Positions 7,417-14,797 of a DNA stretch of 41,498 bases are shown piece by piece (position 1 is the first letter of the stretch; each line of letters starts with the position of its first letter). The notes below the pieces were generated by a model. That model was not told where the DNA came from. It made no database searches and saw only the letters and a list, made by a program, of their open reading frames with translations. The stretch comes from Lysobacterales bacterium 63-13. GTDB taxonomy: Bacteria; Pseudomonadota; Gammaproteobacteria; Xanthomonadales; Rhodanobacteraceae. The stretch spans positions 1-41,498 of the forward strand of contig MKWR01000034.1 of the NCBI GenBank assembly GCA_001899855.1, in the 5' to 3' direction. Both the position numbers and the translations under genes were made by a program.

Positions 7417-9819
7417 ATGGCAACCGAAACCGTCCAGATCAAAGCCTCGGGCATGATGTGCTCGTTCTGCACCATGAGCGTGGAGAAGTCACTCAAGAAA
7501 TTGCCCGGCGTCAACAGCGTGCTCGTCAACCTGGTGCACGGCGTCGTGCTCGTGGAAGCCGACACCGCCAAAACCAGCAAGCAGGTGCTGGCCGAGGCGG
7601 TCAACGCGCTCGGCTACCCCGTCTCGGAGACCGAGGCGCAACAGCTGGCCAAGGATCAGGCGTTCTATCAACTGGTGCGCCAGCGCGGCCTGTTGGGCTT
7701 GGCGCTGTCCGCCGTCGACGTGATCGTCGACCCGCTGAACCTGTTCGGCTTGCCTGAGACGGTACGGGCGATCTTCAGCTTGCTGCTGGCGCTGTTCGTG
7801 CTGATCTGGGTCGGCAAGCCGGTGCTGGTGCGCACGCTGATGGCGATCCGCAAGGGCGTGGTCAACGCCAACGTCCTGCTGTCGCTGGCCGCCTGGGGTT
7901 CGCTGGTCGTGGGCGCGTTGTCGATCGTCAGTCCGCAATGGCCGAACTTCCTGCCGGTCGCGATCTGGCTGATGTCGCTCCACATCTTCTCGAACTATTT
8001 CAAGCTCGGCACCAATCTGAAAGCGGCCGAAGCCGTGCGCAGCATGCTGTCGCTGCAACCGCCGCGGGCGCGCGTCCTGCGCGGCGGCACCGAGGTCGAG
8101 GTCGCGGTCGAGCAGGTGTCGAAGGGCGAGACGATCATCGTGCGTCCCGGCGAGCGGATCGCGTTGGATGGCGAAGTCGTGCGCGGCCTGGCCAGCGTCG
8201 ACGAGTCGAGTTTCACCGGCGAGTCGGTGCCTGTCGGCAAAGAGCCCGGCAGTAGCGTGATCGGCGGCACCCTCAATGTCGACGGGGCGCTGGAGATCCT
8301 GGTCACCAAGGTCGGACAGGAGAGCTTCCTGAGTCAGCTGGTCCGGCTGATGAGCCAGATTTCCGATCGCAAGGTGCCGCTGGAGCTGCTCGCCGACCGT
8401 CTGATGAACTACTACGGCCCGGTCGTGCTGGTGCTCAGCGGTCTGGCTTTCCTCGGCTGGGGTTTGGCGACCCAGGACCTGGTGCTGGCGACGGTCATTG
8501 CACTGGCCACGCTGATCATGGGCTACCCGTGCGCGCTGGGCATGACCACGCCGATGCTCGCGGCGATCGCCGGCGGCAAGGGCATCACCATCGGCCTGCT
8601 GGTCAAGTCGGGCGAGGTGTTCCACCAGTTGGCGCACGTGGACACCGTGGTGTTCGACAAGACCGGCACGCTGACCTACGGGCGCCCGACCGTGACCGAC
8701 GTGGCGACGTTTGGCATCGACCAGCGCGAACTGCTGGCGTTGGCCGCCAGTGTCGAGGTCAAGTCCGAGCATCCGCTCGGACGCGCGATCGCGTTCTATG
8801 CGCAGGCCCAGGGCATCCAGCCGAACGAAGTCACGAACTTCCGCTCGACCGCGGGCCAGGGCGTGATCGGCACGGTGGGCACGAGCGAGCTGCGCATCGG
8901 TAATCCGCGCTTCATGGATCGGGAAGGCATCGAGCTGTCATCCGAGGCGCGGCAGGCGGTCGATGCGTTCACCGTCGCCGGCAAGACGGCCGTGCTTGCA
9001 GCTCGCGATCGGCAGATTGTCGGCGTGATCGCGATGCAGGACACGCCGCGCCCGGGCACCCGCGAGCTGATGGCGGACCTCAAGCGGTTGGGCATTCGCA
9101 CGACGCTGCTGACGGGCGACGCCGAGCCCGTCGCGCGCAGCGTTGCCGACGCGATCGGCATCGACGATGTGCGTGCGCAGCTGCTGCCGGCCGAGAAGGT
9201 CGCCCAGGTCGAGGCCTTGCAGAAGGCCGGCCGGCACGTCGCCATGGTCGGCGACGGCGTCAACGACGCCCCCGCGCTGCTGCAGTCGAATGTCGGCATC
9301 GCGGTCGGAGCCGGCACCGATGTCGCCATTGAATCGGCGGGCGTCATCATGCTCGGCGACCGTATTCGCGACATCGCCGGCGCGCTGGTTCTCGGCAAGG
9401 CCAGCTACCGCACCATGCAGACGAACGTGGGATTGGCCGTCGCCGCAAACGTGGTCGGCATCGTGCTGGCGGCGACCGGCTTCATCACCCCGGTGCTGGC
9501 GATCGCTTTCATCCTCGCCAGCATCGTCGCCATCATGTTGAACACGTTGCGCATCCGCGCGATCGACCTGCGCCAGCACGACAGCGCCGATGCGCCCGCC
9601 GTGGCGCTGGCCGAGACGGAGTTCCGCATTCCCACGATGGTGTGCGGCGGTTGCGCCGAGAAGATCACCGACGTGCTCAAGCCGCTGCCGGGCGTGCGTG
9701 AAATCAAGCCGAAGATCGCCCAGAAGCACGTGATCGTGCGCTACGAACCGGCCCGGATCGAGCGCGATCAGATCCGCGATGCGTTGGGCAAAGCGGGCTA
9801 CGACGCGGTGGAGATCTGA
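7417..9819 (+). CDS. P1B-type metal ATPase with YPC motif and HMA domains at both ends
   Basis: An 800-residue heavy-metal P-type ATPase. An N-terminal HMA domain has GMMCSFC (C15, C18). Then come the TGES actuator loop, the phosphorylation site DKTGT (D414), the SEHPLG nucleotide motif and GDGVNDAP. A second HMA domain with VCGGC (C743, C746) lies at the C-terminus. The metal-site helix reads GYPCALG (Y370-C372) where Cu(I) and Zn/Cd pumps have CPC. The YN and MxxSS signatures of Cu(I) pumps are also absent (VAANVVG and IVAIMLNTL stand there). It therefore exports a metal, but with an unusual site, and specificity cannot be read from known motifs. It sits between the CcdA-like gene (12 bp) and the [2Fe-2S] gene (1 bp). 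Confidence 0.93.
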   Translation: MATETVQIKASGMMCSFCTMSVEKSLKKLPGVNSVLVNLVHGVVLVEADTAKTSKQVLAEAVNALGYPVSETEAQQLAKDQAFYQLVRQRGLLGLALSAVDVIVDPLNLFGLPETVRAIFSLLLALFVLIWVGKPVLVRTLMAIRKGVVNANVLLSLAAWGSLVVGALSIVSPQWPNFLPVAIWLMSLHIFSNYFKLGTNLKAAEAVRSMLSLQPPRARVLRGGTEVEVAVEQVSKGETIIVRPGERIALDGEVVRGLASVDESSFTGESVPVGKEPGSSVIGGTLNVDGALEILVTKVGQESFLSQLVRLMSQISDRKVPLELLADRLMNYYGPVVLVLSGLAFLGWGLATQDLVLATVIALATLIMGYPCALGMTTPMLAAIAGGKGITIGLLVKSGEVFHQLAHVDTVVFDKTGTLTYGRPTVTDVATFGIDQRELLALAASVEVKSEHPLGRAIAFYAQAQGIQPNEVTNFRSTAGQGVIGTVGTSELRIGNPRFMDREGIELSSEARQAVDAFTVAGKTAVLAARDRQIVGVIAMQDTPRPGTRELMADLKRLGIRTTLLTGDAEPVARSVADAIGIDDVRAQLLPAEKVAQVEALQKAGRHVAMVGDGVNDAPALLQSNVGIAVGAGTDVAIESAGVIMLGDRIRDIAGALVLGKASYRTMQTNVGLAVAANVVGIVLAATGFITPVLAIAFILASIVAIMLNTLRIRAIDLRQHDSADAPAVALAETEFRIPTMVCGGCAEKITDVLKPLPGVREIKPKIAQKHVIVRYEPARIERDQIRDALGKAGYDAVEI

Positions 9820-9820
9820 C

Positions 9821-10261
9821 ATGTCGCGCGCGCCCCTTCCCCCGTCGCCACAACGCCGCACGGATGACGGCATCGAGCGCGGCGACGCAATCGAGATCGT
9901 CGTCGACGGTGATCCGGTGTGCGCCTATGAAGGCGAGAGCGTCGCCGCGGCTTTGCTGGCGATCGGTCAACGGACCCTGCGAACGACCAGCCGTCGCAAC
10001 GCGCCGCGCGGACTCTACTGCGGCATCGGCAGCTGCTTCGAGTGCGTGATGGTCATCGATGGCCGACCGGGGATTCGGGCCTGCCAAACCCCCGTCCGCG
10101 ACGGGATGCATATCGAAACACAGCAAGGAGAGGGCCAATGGGCATTCGCTACGCCATCGAAGTCTTCACCCAGGACTGCTGCGCCTGCGCCGGCTTCATC
10201 GCCTATGCGCGAGAACTGGCCGCCTCGCGACCCGGAAGCACCGTGCGGGTGTGGGACGTGA
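9821..10261 (+). CDS. HcnA-like [2Fe-2S] subunit
   Basis: The first ~107 residues match the small [2Fe-2S] subunit of HcnABC cyanide synthases, opine oxidases and related amine dehydrogenases. Cysteines follow a CX4CX2CX12C pattern (YCGIGSCFEC to IRAC), the ferredoxin-type arrangement. It would pass electrons from a flavin subunit. The start is one base after the ATPase stop. The frame runs about 40 residues past the usual end, in Pro/Ser/Ala-rich sequence, and overlaps the next gene by 124 bp in another frame. That tail is probably a lost stop codon or an upstream frameshift, and may not be functional. Confidence 0.8.
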   Translation: MSRAPLPPSPQRRTDDGIERGDAIEIVVDGDPVCAYEGESVAAALLAIGQRTLRTTSRRNAPRGLYCGIGSCFECVMVIDGRPGIRACQTPVRDGMHIETQQGEGQWAFATPSKSSPRTAAPAPASSPMRENWPPRDPEAPCGCGT

Positions 10262-10383
10262 CCCAGCAGGCAACCCGAACGCGCATGCGCGCACTGCACC
10301 TCGCCGAGTTGCCGGCCATCGTCGTTGACGGCGTGCCGCTGCCCTGCTGCAGCCCAGCGCCGGACGGGAACGCACCGACATGA
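10138..10383 (+). CDS. Small thioredoxin-fold protein with CCAC motif
   Basis: An 81-residue frame with a strong AAGGAG-type ribosome-binding site. A beta-alpha-beta start (YAIEVFTQDCCACAGFIAYA) places a CxxC within C14-C15-A16-C17. A later LPAIVVDG carries the cis-proline typical of thioredoxin folds, and a CC pair lies near the end. It begins inside the tail of the [2Fe-2S] gene and its stop overlaps the next start (ATGA). A thiol redox or metal-handing role fits, but no named family is certain. Insertion of such a gene between HcnA-like and HcnB-like genes is unusual. Confidence 0.65.
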   Translation: MGIRYAIEVFTQDCCACAGFIAYARELAASRPGSTVRVWDVTQQATRTRMRALHLAELPAIVVDGVPLPCCSPAPDGNAPT

Positions 10384-11834
10384 CGGCACCGCTGGTCATC
10401 ATCGGCGGCGGGCCAGCTGGCATGGCGACCGCCATCGAGGCGGCCAAGGCCGGACTTGCGTGCACGCTGCTCGACGAAGCGCCGCGCTTGGGTGGACAGA
10501 TCTATCGGCAGCCGCCGCGCGAGTTTCGACTGACCGAGCAACAGATGCACAACCGCGATTATCGCCGCGGCGCCGCGCTGCGCGCCGAGTTCGCGGCCGT
10601 GGGTGACCGGATCGAACTGCGTTCCGAGACCGCGGTGGTGGGGCTGGAAGGCGGTCGCGAAGTCGTCTGGACCTCGCGCGAGGCGTCCGGCACGTTGCGT
10701 GCCGAGCAGCTGGTGATCGCGACCGGCGCCTACGAGCGGCCGCTGCCGTTTCCGGGCTGGACGCTGCCCGGCGTCATGACCGCCGGTGGCGCGCAGTCCC
10801 TGGTCAAGACCATGCACGTCCAGCCCGGTCGCCGAGCACTGGTCGCCGGCACCGGGCCGCTGCTACTGGTCGCAGCGAACCAGCTGCACCAGGCCGGTGT
10901 AGAGATCGTTGCCGTGCTCGAAGCCGGGCGGCCCACGTGGTCGCCCCGCGTCCTGCCGAAGGTCTGGGGCGAGTGGCAGTTGCTGCATGATGCGTGGACG
11001 TACTGGCGCGGCCTGCGCCGGGCGCGGATTCCGGTGCATTTCAATCACACGGTGTTCGAGGCGCACGGTCGCGGCGAAATCGAAGCCGTGAGCTACGGAC
11101 CGATCGATCCCGTGTCCTGGCGTCCACGTCGCGCTCAGACCCAGCGGGTCGAGGTCGACCTGCTGGTCGTCGGCTTTGGGCTGGTACCGAACACGGCCCT
11201 CGCCGATCTGGCCGGATGCCGACACGATTACGTGCACGAGGTCGGCGGCTGGATTCCCGTCCGCACCCCGCACATGGAGACGACCGTACCGGACGTGTTC
11301 GCGGTCGGCGATGGCGCCGGAGTGGCCGGGGCGCTGGTGTCGATCCAGGAAGGGCGGATCGCAGGCATAACCGCCGCCGAACGCGCCGGCGTGCTGTCGA
11401 CCGTGGAGGCCGATCGCCGACGAGCCCCCGCGCTCCAACGGCTGCATTCGCTCGCGCGTGTGCGCGGCCTGCTTGACGAGATGTCTCGGCTGCGTCCGGG
11501 CTTGAGCGAGCTCGCCACGCCATCCACGCTCGCCTGCCGCTGCGAAGAGGTCTCGCTGTCGGAGGTGGACAGCGCGTTCCAGCAAGGCGCGCAGGACCTG
11601 CAGGCGGTCAAGCTGCTGACGCGCCTCGGCATGGGGCCGTGCCAGGGACGCAATTGCGGGCCCTCGATGGCGATGCACCTGGCGAACAAGCTCGGATGTG
11701 GGCCCGCCGACACTGGACGCATCAACCCACGTCCGCCGCTCAAGCCGGTCACGCTTGGCGCGATGGCCCAATTGAATGTCAGCGCGACGGCGGATGCCGA
11801 TCTGGCCGCGCTCGCGCATGGAGGCCCCCGATGA
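10380..11834 (+). CDS. HcnB-like FAD/Fe-S oxidoreductase subunit
   Basis: A 484-residue flavoprotein with an N-terminal FAD dinucleotide-binding motif (IIGGGPAGMATA), GGQIYRQPP, a second nucleotide-binding motif (LVAGTGPLLLVAA) and an FAD motif around VFAVGDGAGVAG. A C-terminal BFD-like [2Fe-2S] region follows (CRCEEVS, then GPCQGRNCGP). This is the architecture of HcnB and of the alpha subunits of opine and D-hydroxyproline oxidases, which oxidise a C-N bond in a small amino compound. It is translationally coupled at both ends (ATGA overlaps). The substrate here is unknown; the name gives ancestry, not proof of cyanide formation. Confidence 0.82.
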   Translation: MTAPLVIIGGGPAGMATAIEAAKAGLACTLLDEAPRLGGQIYRQPPREFRLTEQQMHNRDYRRGAALRAEFAAVGDRIELRSETAVVGLEGGREVVWTSREASGTLRAEQLVIATGAYERPLPFPGWTLPGVMTAGGAQSLVKTMHVQPGRRALVAGTGPLLLVAANQLHQAGVEIVAVLEAGRPTWSPRVLPKVWGEWQLLHDAWTYWRGLRRARIPVHFNHTVFEAHGRGEIEAVSYGPIDPVSWRPRRAQTQRVEVDLLVVGFGLVPNTALADLAGCRHDYVHEVGGWIPVRTPHMETTVPDVFAVGDGAGVAGALVSIQEGRIAGITAAERAGVLSTVEADRRRAPALQRLHSLARVRGLLDEMSRLRPGLSELATPSTLACRCEEVSLSEVDSAFQQGAQDLQAVKLLTRLGMGPCQGRNCGPSMAMHLANKLGCGPADTGRINPRPPLKPVTLGAMAQLNVSATADADLAALAHGGPR

Positions 11835-13084
11835 GTCGCGCTACCGACATCGTAGTAATCGGCGGCGGTGCCATCGGCGGCGCGGTGGCGTACTACGCCG
11901 CCCGCAAGGGCCTGCATGTCACCCTGATCGACCAGCCCAAGCGCGGGCGCGCCACCTCGGCCTCTGCCGGCGGCTTGTGGTCGCTGGGCGAGTCGGTGGG
12001 CCTGGGCTGCGGCGTCATCTTTCACAAGGCCCAGCTCGATGCCGGCACCGCGATACCCGGAAACGGTCCCGCGCAGCTGCCGCCTGCGTTCCTCGATTTC
12101 GCGATGCAGTCCAATGCGATGTTCCCGCAACTCGCGCAGGAACTGCGCGACGACGTCGGCATCGACATCGAGCTGGAGCGCACTTCGCTGCTCTTCCTGA
12201 TCTTTGACGAGGGCGACGAAGCGTTCGCGCGAACGCTCTGGAAAGATTGCCCGTGCGGTCGTCAGCTGATCGACTGGCTGACCCCGGAAGAAGTCGCGGC
12301 CAGCGAGCCGGCGCTCACGCGCGAGCTGCGCGGCGCGCTGCGGTTTAACGGTGACGACCAGGTCAACCCTTACAAGCTGGCCGACGCCTTGCGTGCCGGT
12401 GCGATCCACCACGGCGCGAAGCTGCTGTCGCATACCGAGGTCGTCGGCATCGAAGTGTTCGAGGGCCGCGTTCAGGCCGTGCAGACCAGCACCGACCGCC
12501 TGCCGTGTTCGATCGTCATCAATGCCGCCGGCGCATGGGCGGGCCAGGTCGGGCGCATGGCCGGGCTCGATGTGCCGGTGTACCCGGTCCGCGGCCAGAT
12601 CGTCGGCACGCAAACGCTGCCGCACCTGACCACGGCCTGCATTTCCACGAGCGACTGCTATCTCGCCCAGAAGCACCACGGCGAAGTCATCATCGGCAGC
12701 ACGACCGAGCACGTCGGTTTCGATGTCGGCGTGACCACGTCCGCGATCCAGACGCTCTGCGCCGGCGCGATACGTGCCGTGCCCGCGCTCGCCGATGTCG
12801 ACATCAAGCGCGTCTGGTCGGGGCTGCGTCCCGGCTCGCCCGACGAGCTGCCGATTCTCGGTCCGGTCGACGGGCTGCGCGGGTACTTGAACGCTGCCGG
12901 CCTGTTCCGCACCGGCATCGTCAATGCGCCGCTGACCGGCCTGGTCGTCGCCGACGTGGCGGCGGGTGACCCGGTGTCGCATCCGATCGAGCCGTTTCTT
13001 ATGGCTCGCTTCCAGAACGGTACGCAGACCGTAGTCGACGAGGCGACATCGATGCGGCAGCACGGTATGGCCAGCGCGAAATGA
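11831..13084 (+). CDS. HcnC-like FAD-dependent amine oxidase subunit
   Basis: A 417-residue protein of the DadA/glycine oxidase fold. It has an N-terminal FAD motif (IVVIGGGAIGGAVAYYAARK), a substrate-domain middle (NPYKLADALRAGA, VYPVRGQIVGTQ) and a C-terminal FAD contact region (RVWSGLRPGSPDELPILG). It corresponds to HcnC or the beta subunit of opine oxidase, the likely site of amine oxidation, with electrons leaving through the HcnB-like and HcnA-like subunits. It overlaps the previous gene by 4 bp. It is the last gene of the tightly coupled block; 52 bp then precede a small gene. Confidence 0.82.
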   Translation: MSRATDIVVIGGGAIGGAVAYYAARKGLHVTLIDQPKRGRATSASAGGLWSLGESVGLGCGVIFHKAQLDAGTAIPGNGPAQLPPAFLDFAMQSNAMFPQLAQELRDDVGIDIELERTSLLFLIFDEGDEAFARTLWKDCPCGRQLIDWLTPEEVAASEPALTRELRGALRFNGDDQVNPYKLADALRAGAIHHGAKLLSHTEVVGIEVFEGRVQAVQTSTDRLPCSIVINAAGAWAGQVGRMAGLDVPVYPVRGQIVGTQTLPHLTTACISTSDCYLAQKHHGEVIIGSTTEHVGFDVGVTTSAIQTLCAGAIRAVPALADVDIKRVWSGLRPGSPDELPILGPVDGLRGYLNAAGLFRTGIVNAPLTGLVVADVAAGDPVSHPIEPFLMARFQNGTQTVVDEATSMRQHGMASAK

Positions 13085-13136
13085 ACACAGTCACTGAGAA
13101 GGCGCGAAGCGTTAGCTCTTCGCCGAGGAGGTCACG

Positions 13137-13373
13137 ATGAAAGACACAACGGGGATCCTGATGGTGCTGGATCGGCGGATCCAGGCGTTGCAGCAAAGCC
13201 GTCCCGAGTTCAGCCCCGAACTGCAAGACCTGCTTGGAGCCCGCGCGACCATCGCCGAGCTGATGGCAGTGGTTGAAGCCTTTTTGGAACTGCCGCTACA
13301 ACCCGATGAGCTAGAGGAACGTGCAATCTGCGCCTTAGGGCGCGCGCACGGTGCTCCGTCTGACGATTACTGA
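13137..13373 (+). CDS. 78-residue hypothetical protein
   Basis: A small acidic, helical protein preceded by a strong GAGGAGG ribosome-binding site. It has one Cys near the end (ERAICALGRAHG), no membrane segment and no family that I recognise. It follows the HcnC-like gene by 52 bp in the same direction and probably belongs to the same transcript. Confidence 0.65.
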   Translation: MKDTTGILMVLDRRIQALQQSRPEFSPELQDLLGARATIAELMAVVEAFLELPLQPDELEERAICALGRAHGAPSDDY

Positions 13374-13388
13374 TCGAACTCTTACTTG

Positions 13389-13423
13389 GGGGCGGCGTCG
13401 CGGGCGCGTCGATTTTTCGTCCG
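13389..13423 (+). repeat. Leader repeat, copy 1
   Basis: GGCGGCGTCGCG, a variable base pair region, then CGCGTCGA and TCGTCCG, lying 24 bp before the start of the 67-residue Cys-containing gene. The same sequence recurs exactly 310 bp later in front of the Csp3-like gene with only a few differences. It may be a duplicated leader, a shared regulatory site, or a trace of gene duplication. Confidence 0.7.
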
Positions 13424-13446
13424 CTATGAAGAGTAGGAGAACTACG

Positions 13447-13650
13447 ATGAACCAGCACCAAAACCAAGGCAGCGTTTCGCAAAATATGGAGGCCTTCGGC
13501 GAAATATTGCAGGGTTGTGCGACCTGCTGCGACGGAACGCTTCGAGCGGCCCAGTCTTCTGGTGCGGATGCAGAAGTCACCAGAATGATTGAACAGGCCC
13601 GAGACCTGTGCAATCAAGCTGCGCAGCGGGCCAAATCGGCTACCCACTAG
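13447..13650 (+). CDS. 67-residue Cys-containing small protein
   Basis: A short soluble helical protein with a CATCCDG cluster near residue 25 and a further Cys near residue 55 (ARDLCNQAAQRA). It is preceded by a GTAGGAG-type ribosome-binding site. It is not a Csp, but its spacing of Cys residues in amphipathic helices recalls a minimal metal- or thiol-binding helical hairpin. Its leader repeats that of the Csp3-like gene downstream, and a stable hairpin follows its stop. Function unknown. Confidence 0.65.
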   Translation: MNQHQNQGSVSQNMEAFGEILQGCATCCDGTLRAAQSSGADAEVTRMIEQARDLCNQAAQRAKSATH

Positions 13651-13662
13651 TTGATGGACAAC

Positions 13663-13692
13663 GGCCCCGCCTCCGGAAAAGGTGGCGGGGCC
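13663..13692 (+). terminator. Hairpin terminator or attenuator
   Basis: GGCCCCGCC (13663-13671) pairs perfectly with GGCGGGGCC (13684-13692). The following TCATTT is a poor U-tract, so termination may be partial. It separates the 67-residue gene from the Csp3-like gene, which could give the two different transcript levels. Confidence 0.55.
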
Positions 13693-13698
13693 TCATTT

Positions 13699-13733
13699 GG
13701 GGCGGCGTCGCGGACGCGTCGAATCTCGTCCGT
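13699..13733 (+). repeat. Leader repeat, copy 2
   Basis: Second copy of the GGCGGCGTCGCG...CGCGTCGA...TCGTCCG leader, 22 bp before the Csp3-like start. It matches copy 1 with one indel and three or four substitutions. Confidence 0.7.
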
Positions 13734-13754
13734 ACCCAGCAAGGAGTCATCCTC

Positions 13755-14084
13755 ATGAGCCAACACCTGACCCAGGCCGTCAAGGAATGCATCGCAGCTT
13801 GTAACGATTGCGCCACCGAGTGCGGTAATTGTTTCAGCCAGCTGGTCGGCATGGAAAGCAAGAACGACTGCCCGGCTTGCTGCATCGAGTGTGCGGCGAT
13901 CTGCCGTTTGTGCGCCGATGCCATGGCGCGCAACAGCCCCTTCGCCAAAGAGATCTGCGCGCTATGCGCGAAGATCTGCGAGTGGTGCGCCGAGCAATGC
14001 GCCGCGCACGACGGCGAGCATTGCCAACGCTGCGCCGAGGCGTGCCGGCGCTGTGCGGAAGCCTGCCGCCGCATGGCTGCTTGA
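13755..14084 (+). CDS. Csp3-like cytosolic copper-storage protein
   Basis: A 109-residue, Cys-rich four-helix-bundle protein. It has 21 cysteines, mostly as CxxxC and CxxC along four helices (CIAACNDCATECGNC, CCIECAAICRLC, ICALCAKICEWC, CQRCAEACRRC). This is the pattern of Csp proteins, which store many Cu(I) ions inside the bundle. There is no Tat or Sec signal, so it is of the cytosolic Csp3 kind. It starts after AAGGAG and is followed by a perfect hairpin. Its place beside a soft-metal ATPase and regulator makes Cu(I) the leading candidate metal for the whole cassette. Confidence 0.85.
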   Translation: MSQHLTQAVKECIAACNDCATECGNCFSQLVGMESKNDCPACCIECAAICRLCADAMARNSPFAKEICALCAKICEWCAEQCAAHDGEHCQRCAEACRRCAEACRRMAA

Positions 14085-14092
14085 CGTCACTG

Positions 14093-14116
14093 GAGCGCCG
14101 CCGTCAGGCGGCGCTC
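14093..14116 (+). terminator. Hairpin after the Csp3-like gene
   Basis: GAGCGCCGCC (14093-14102) and GGCGGCGCTC (14107-14116) form a perfect 10-bp stem around the loop GTCA, followed by TCTT. It is a likely terminator, although the U-tract is weak. Confidence 0.65.
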
Positions 14117-14197
14117 TCTTACCGAATGCCGCGGGTGACTTCGTCGGCCATGCCGGTTAGTCATGCTGCAACCAGGACCACCTGCGAGGAAGAGGAT

Positions 14198-14566
14198 ATG
14201 GACCGGACTGAGAAGCGTAGCGCAAGGGAAGTTCTTGACGACCACCTGAAGGAAAGCCAGACCGGTTCGGTCGAAGCTGACTTGGCGCGCAACTACGCTG
14301 AGGATGTGGTCGTGTTGATGCGTGGCGAGGCTCACCATGGACACGAGGGCGTTCGCGGGCTGGCGCGCTTGCTTCGCCAGGAACTTCCGGATGCAAGCTT
14401 TGAATACGGCAGCTGCGTGGTAGCAAGCGAGTTTGGATTTCTCGAGTGGAGCGGTCGCGGTGGCCAGGCATATGTCAAGGACGGCGCGGACAGCTATGTC
14501 ATTCGGGAAGGAAAGATCGTTGCGCAGACCATTCACTACACCGTCCAGCGGTCGTCAGCTTCCTGA
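14198..14566 (+). CDS. SnoaL/NTF2-like small protein
   Basis: A 122-residue protein with the SnoaL-like layout: an N-terminal helix, then NYAEDVVVLMRGEAHHGHEG, the usual beta-strand and loop of the cone-shaped NTF2 fold, and a C-terminal sheet (EWSGRGGQAYVKDGADSYVI). These folds serve as small hydrolases, isomerases or binding proteins. The start is preceded by GAGGAAGAGG. It lies between the Csp3 terminator and the exporter. Its role in the cassette is unknown. Confidence 0.75.
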   Translation: MDRTEKRSAREVLDDHLKESQTGSVEADLARNYAEDVVVLMRGEAHHGHEGVRGLARLLRQELPDASFEYGSCVVASEFGFLEWSGRGGQAYVKDGADSYVIREGKIVAQTIHYTVQRSSAS

Positions 14567-14797
14567 GGCAATCTGCAAGCAGCGGCGCCCTGCGGCCCCT
14601 CGGTCACGCCGGTCAAAAAGCGCTGGGGCCGTCCGGGCTTCGATCCCTGTGCCGCATAGACCTCTAAACCATGTCCGATACACCACGCCAAGGCGCGGAA
14701 TCAGCGGCGCGCGCCCTAGTGCTTGCTGCCTGACCGGGTCGAACTTGCCCGCGGGCCGAATAACGATATCGAGGCGAAGCGTCGCCAAAGGAAGCGT

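Noticed and set aside
7489-8772. 427-codon reverse frame under the metal ATPase
   Set aside because: Shadow of the ATPase; His/Gln/Asp/Arg-rich composition typical of antisense frames in GC-rich genes, with no motif.
14625-14690. tRNA-like stretch on the reverse strand (TTTAGAG loop-like and ATCGAAG-like segments)
   Set aside because: The T-arm and acceptor stem do not pair properly; at best a decayed remnant, not a gene.
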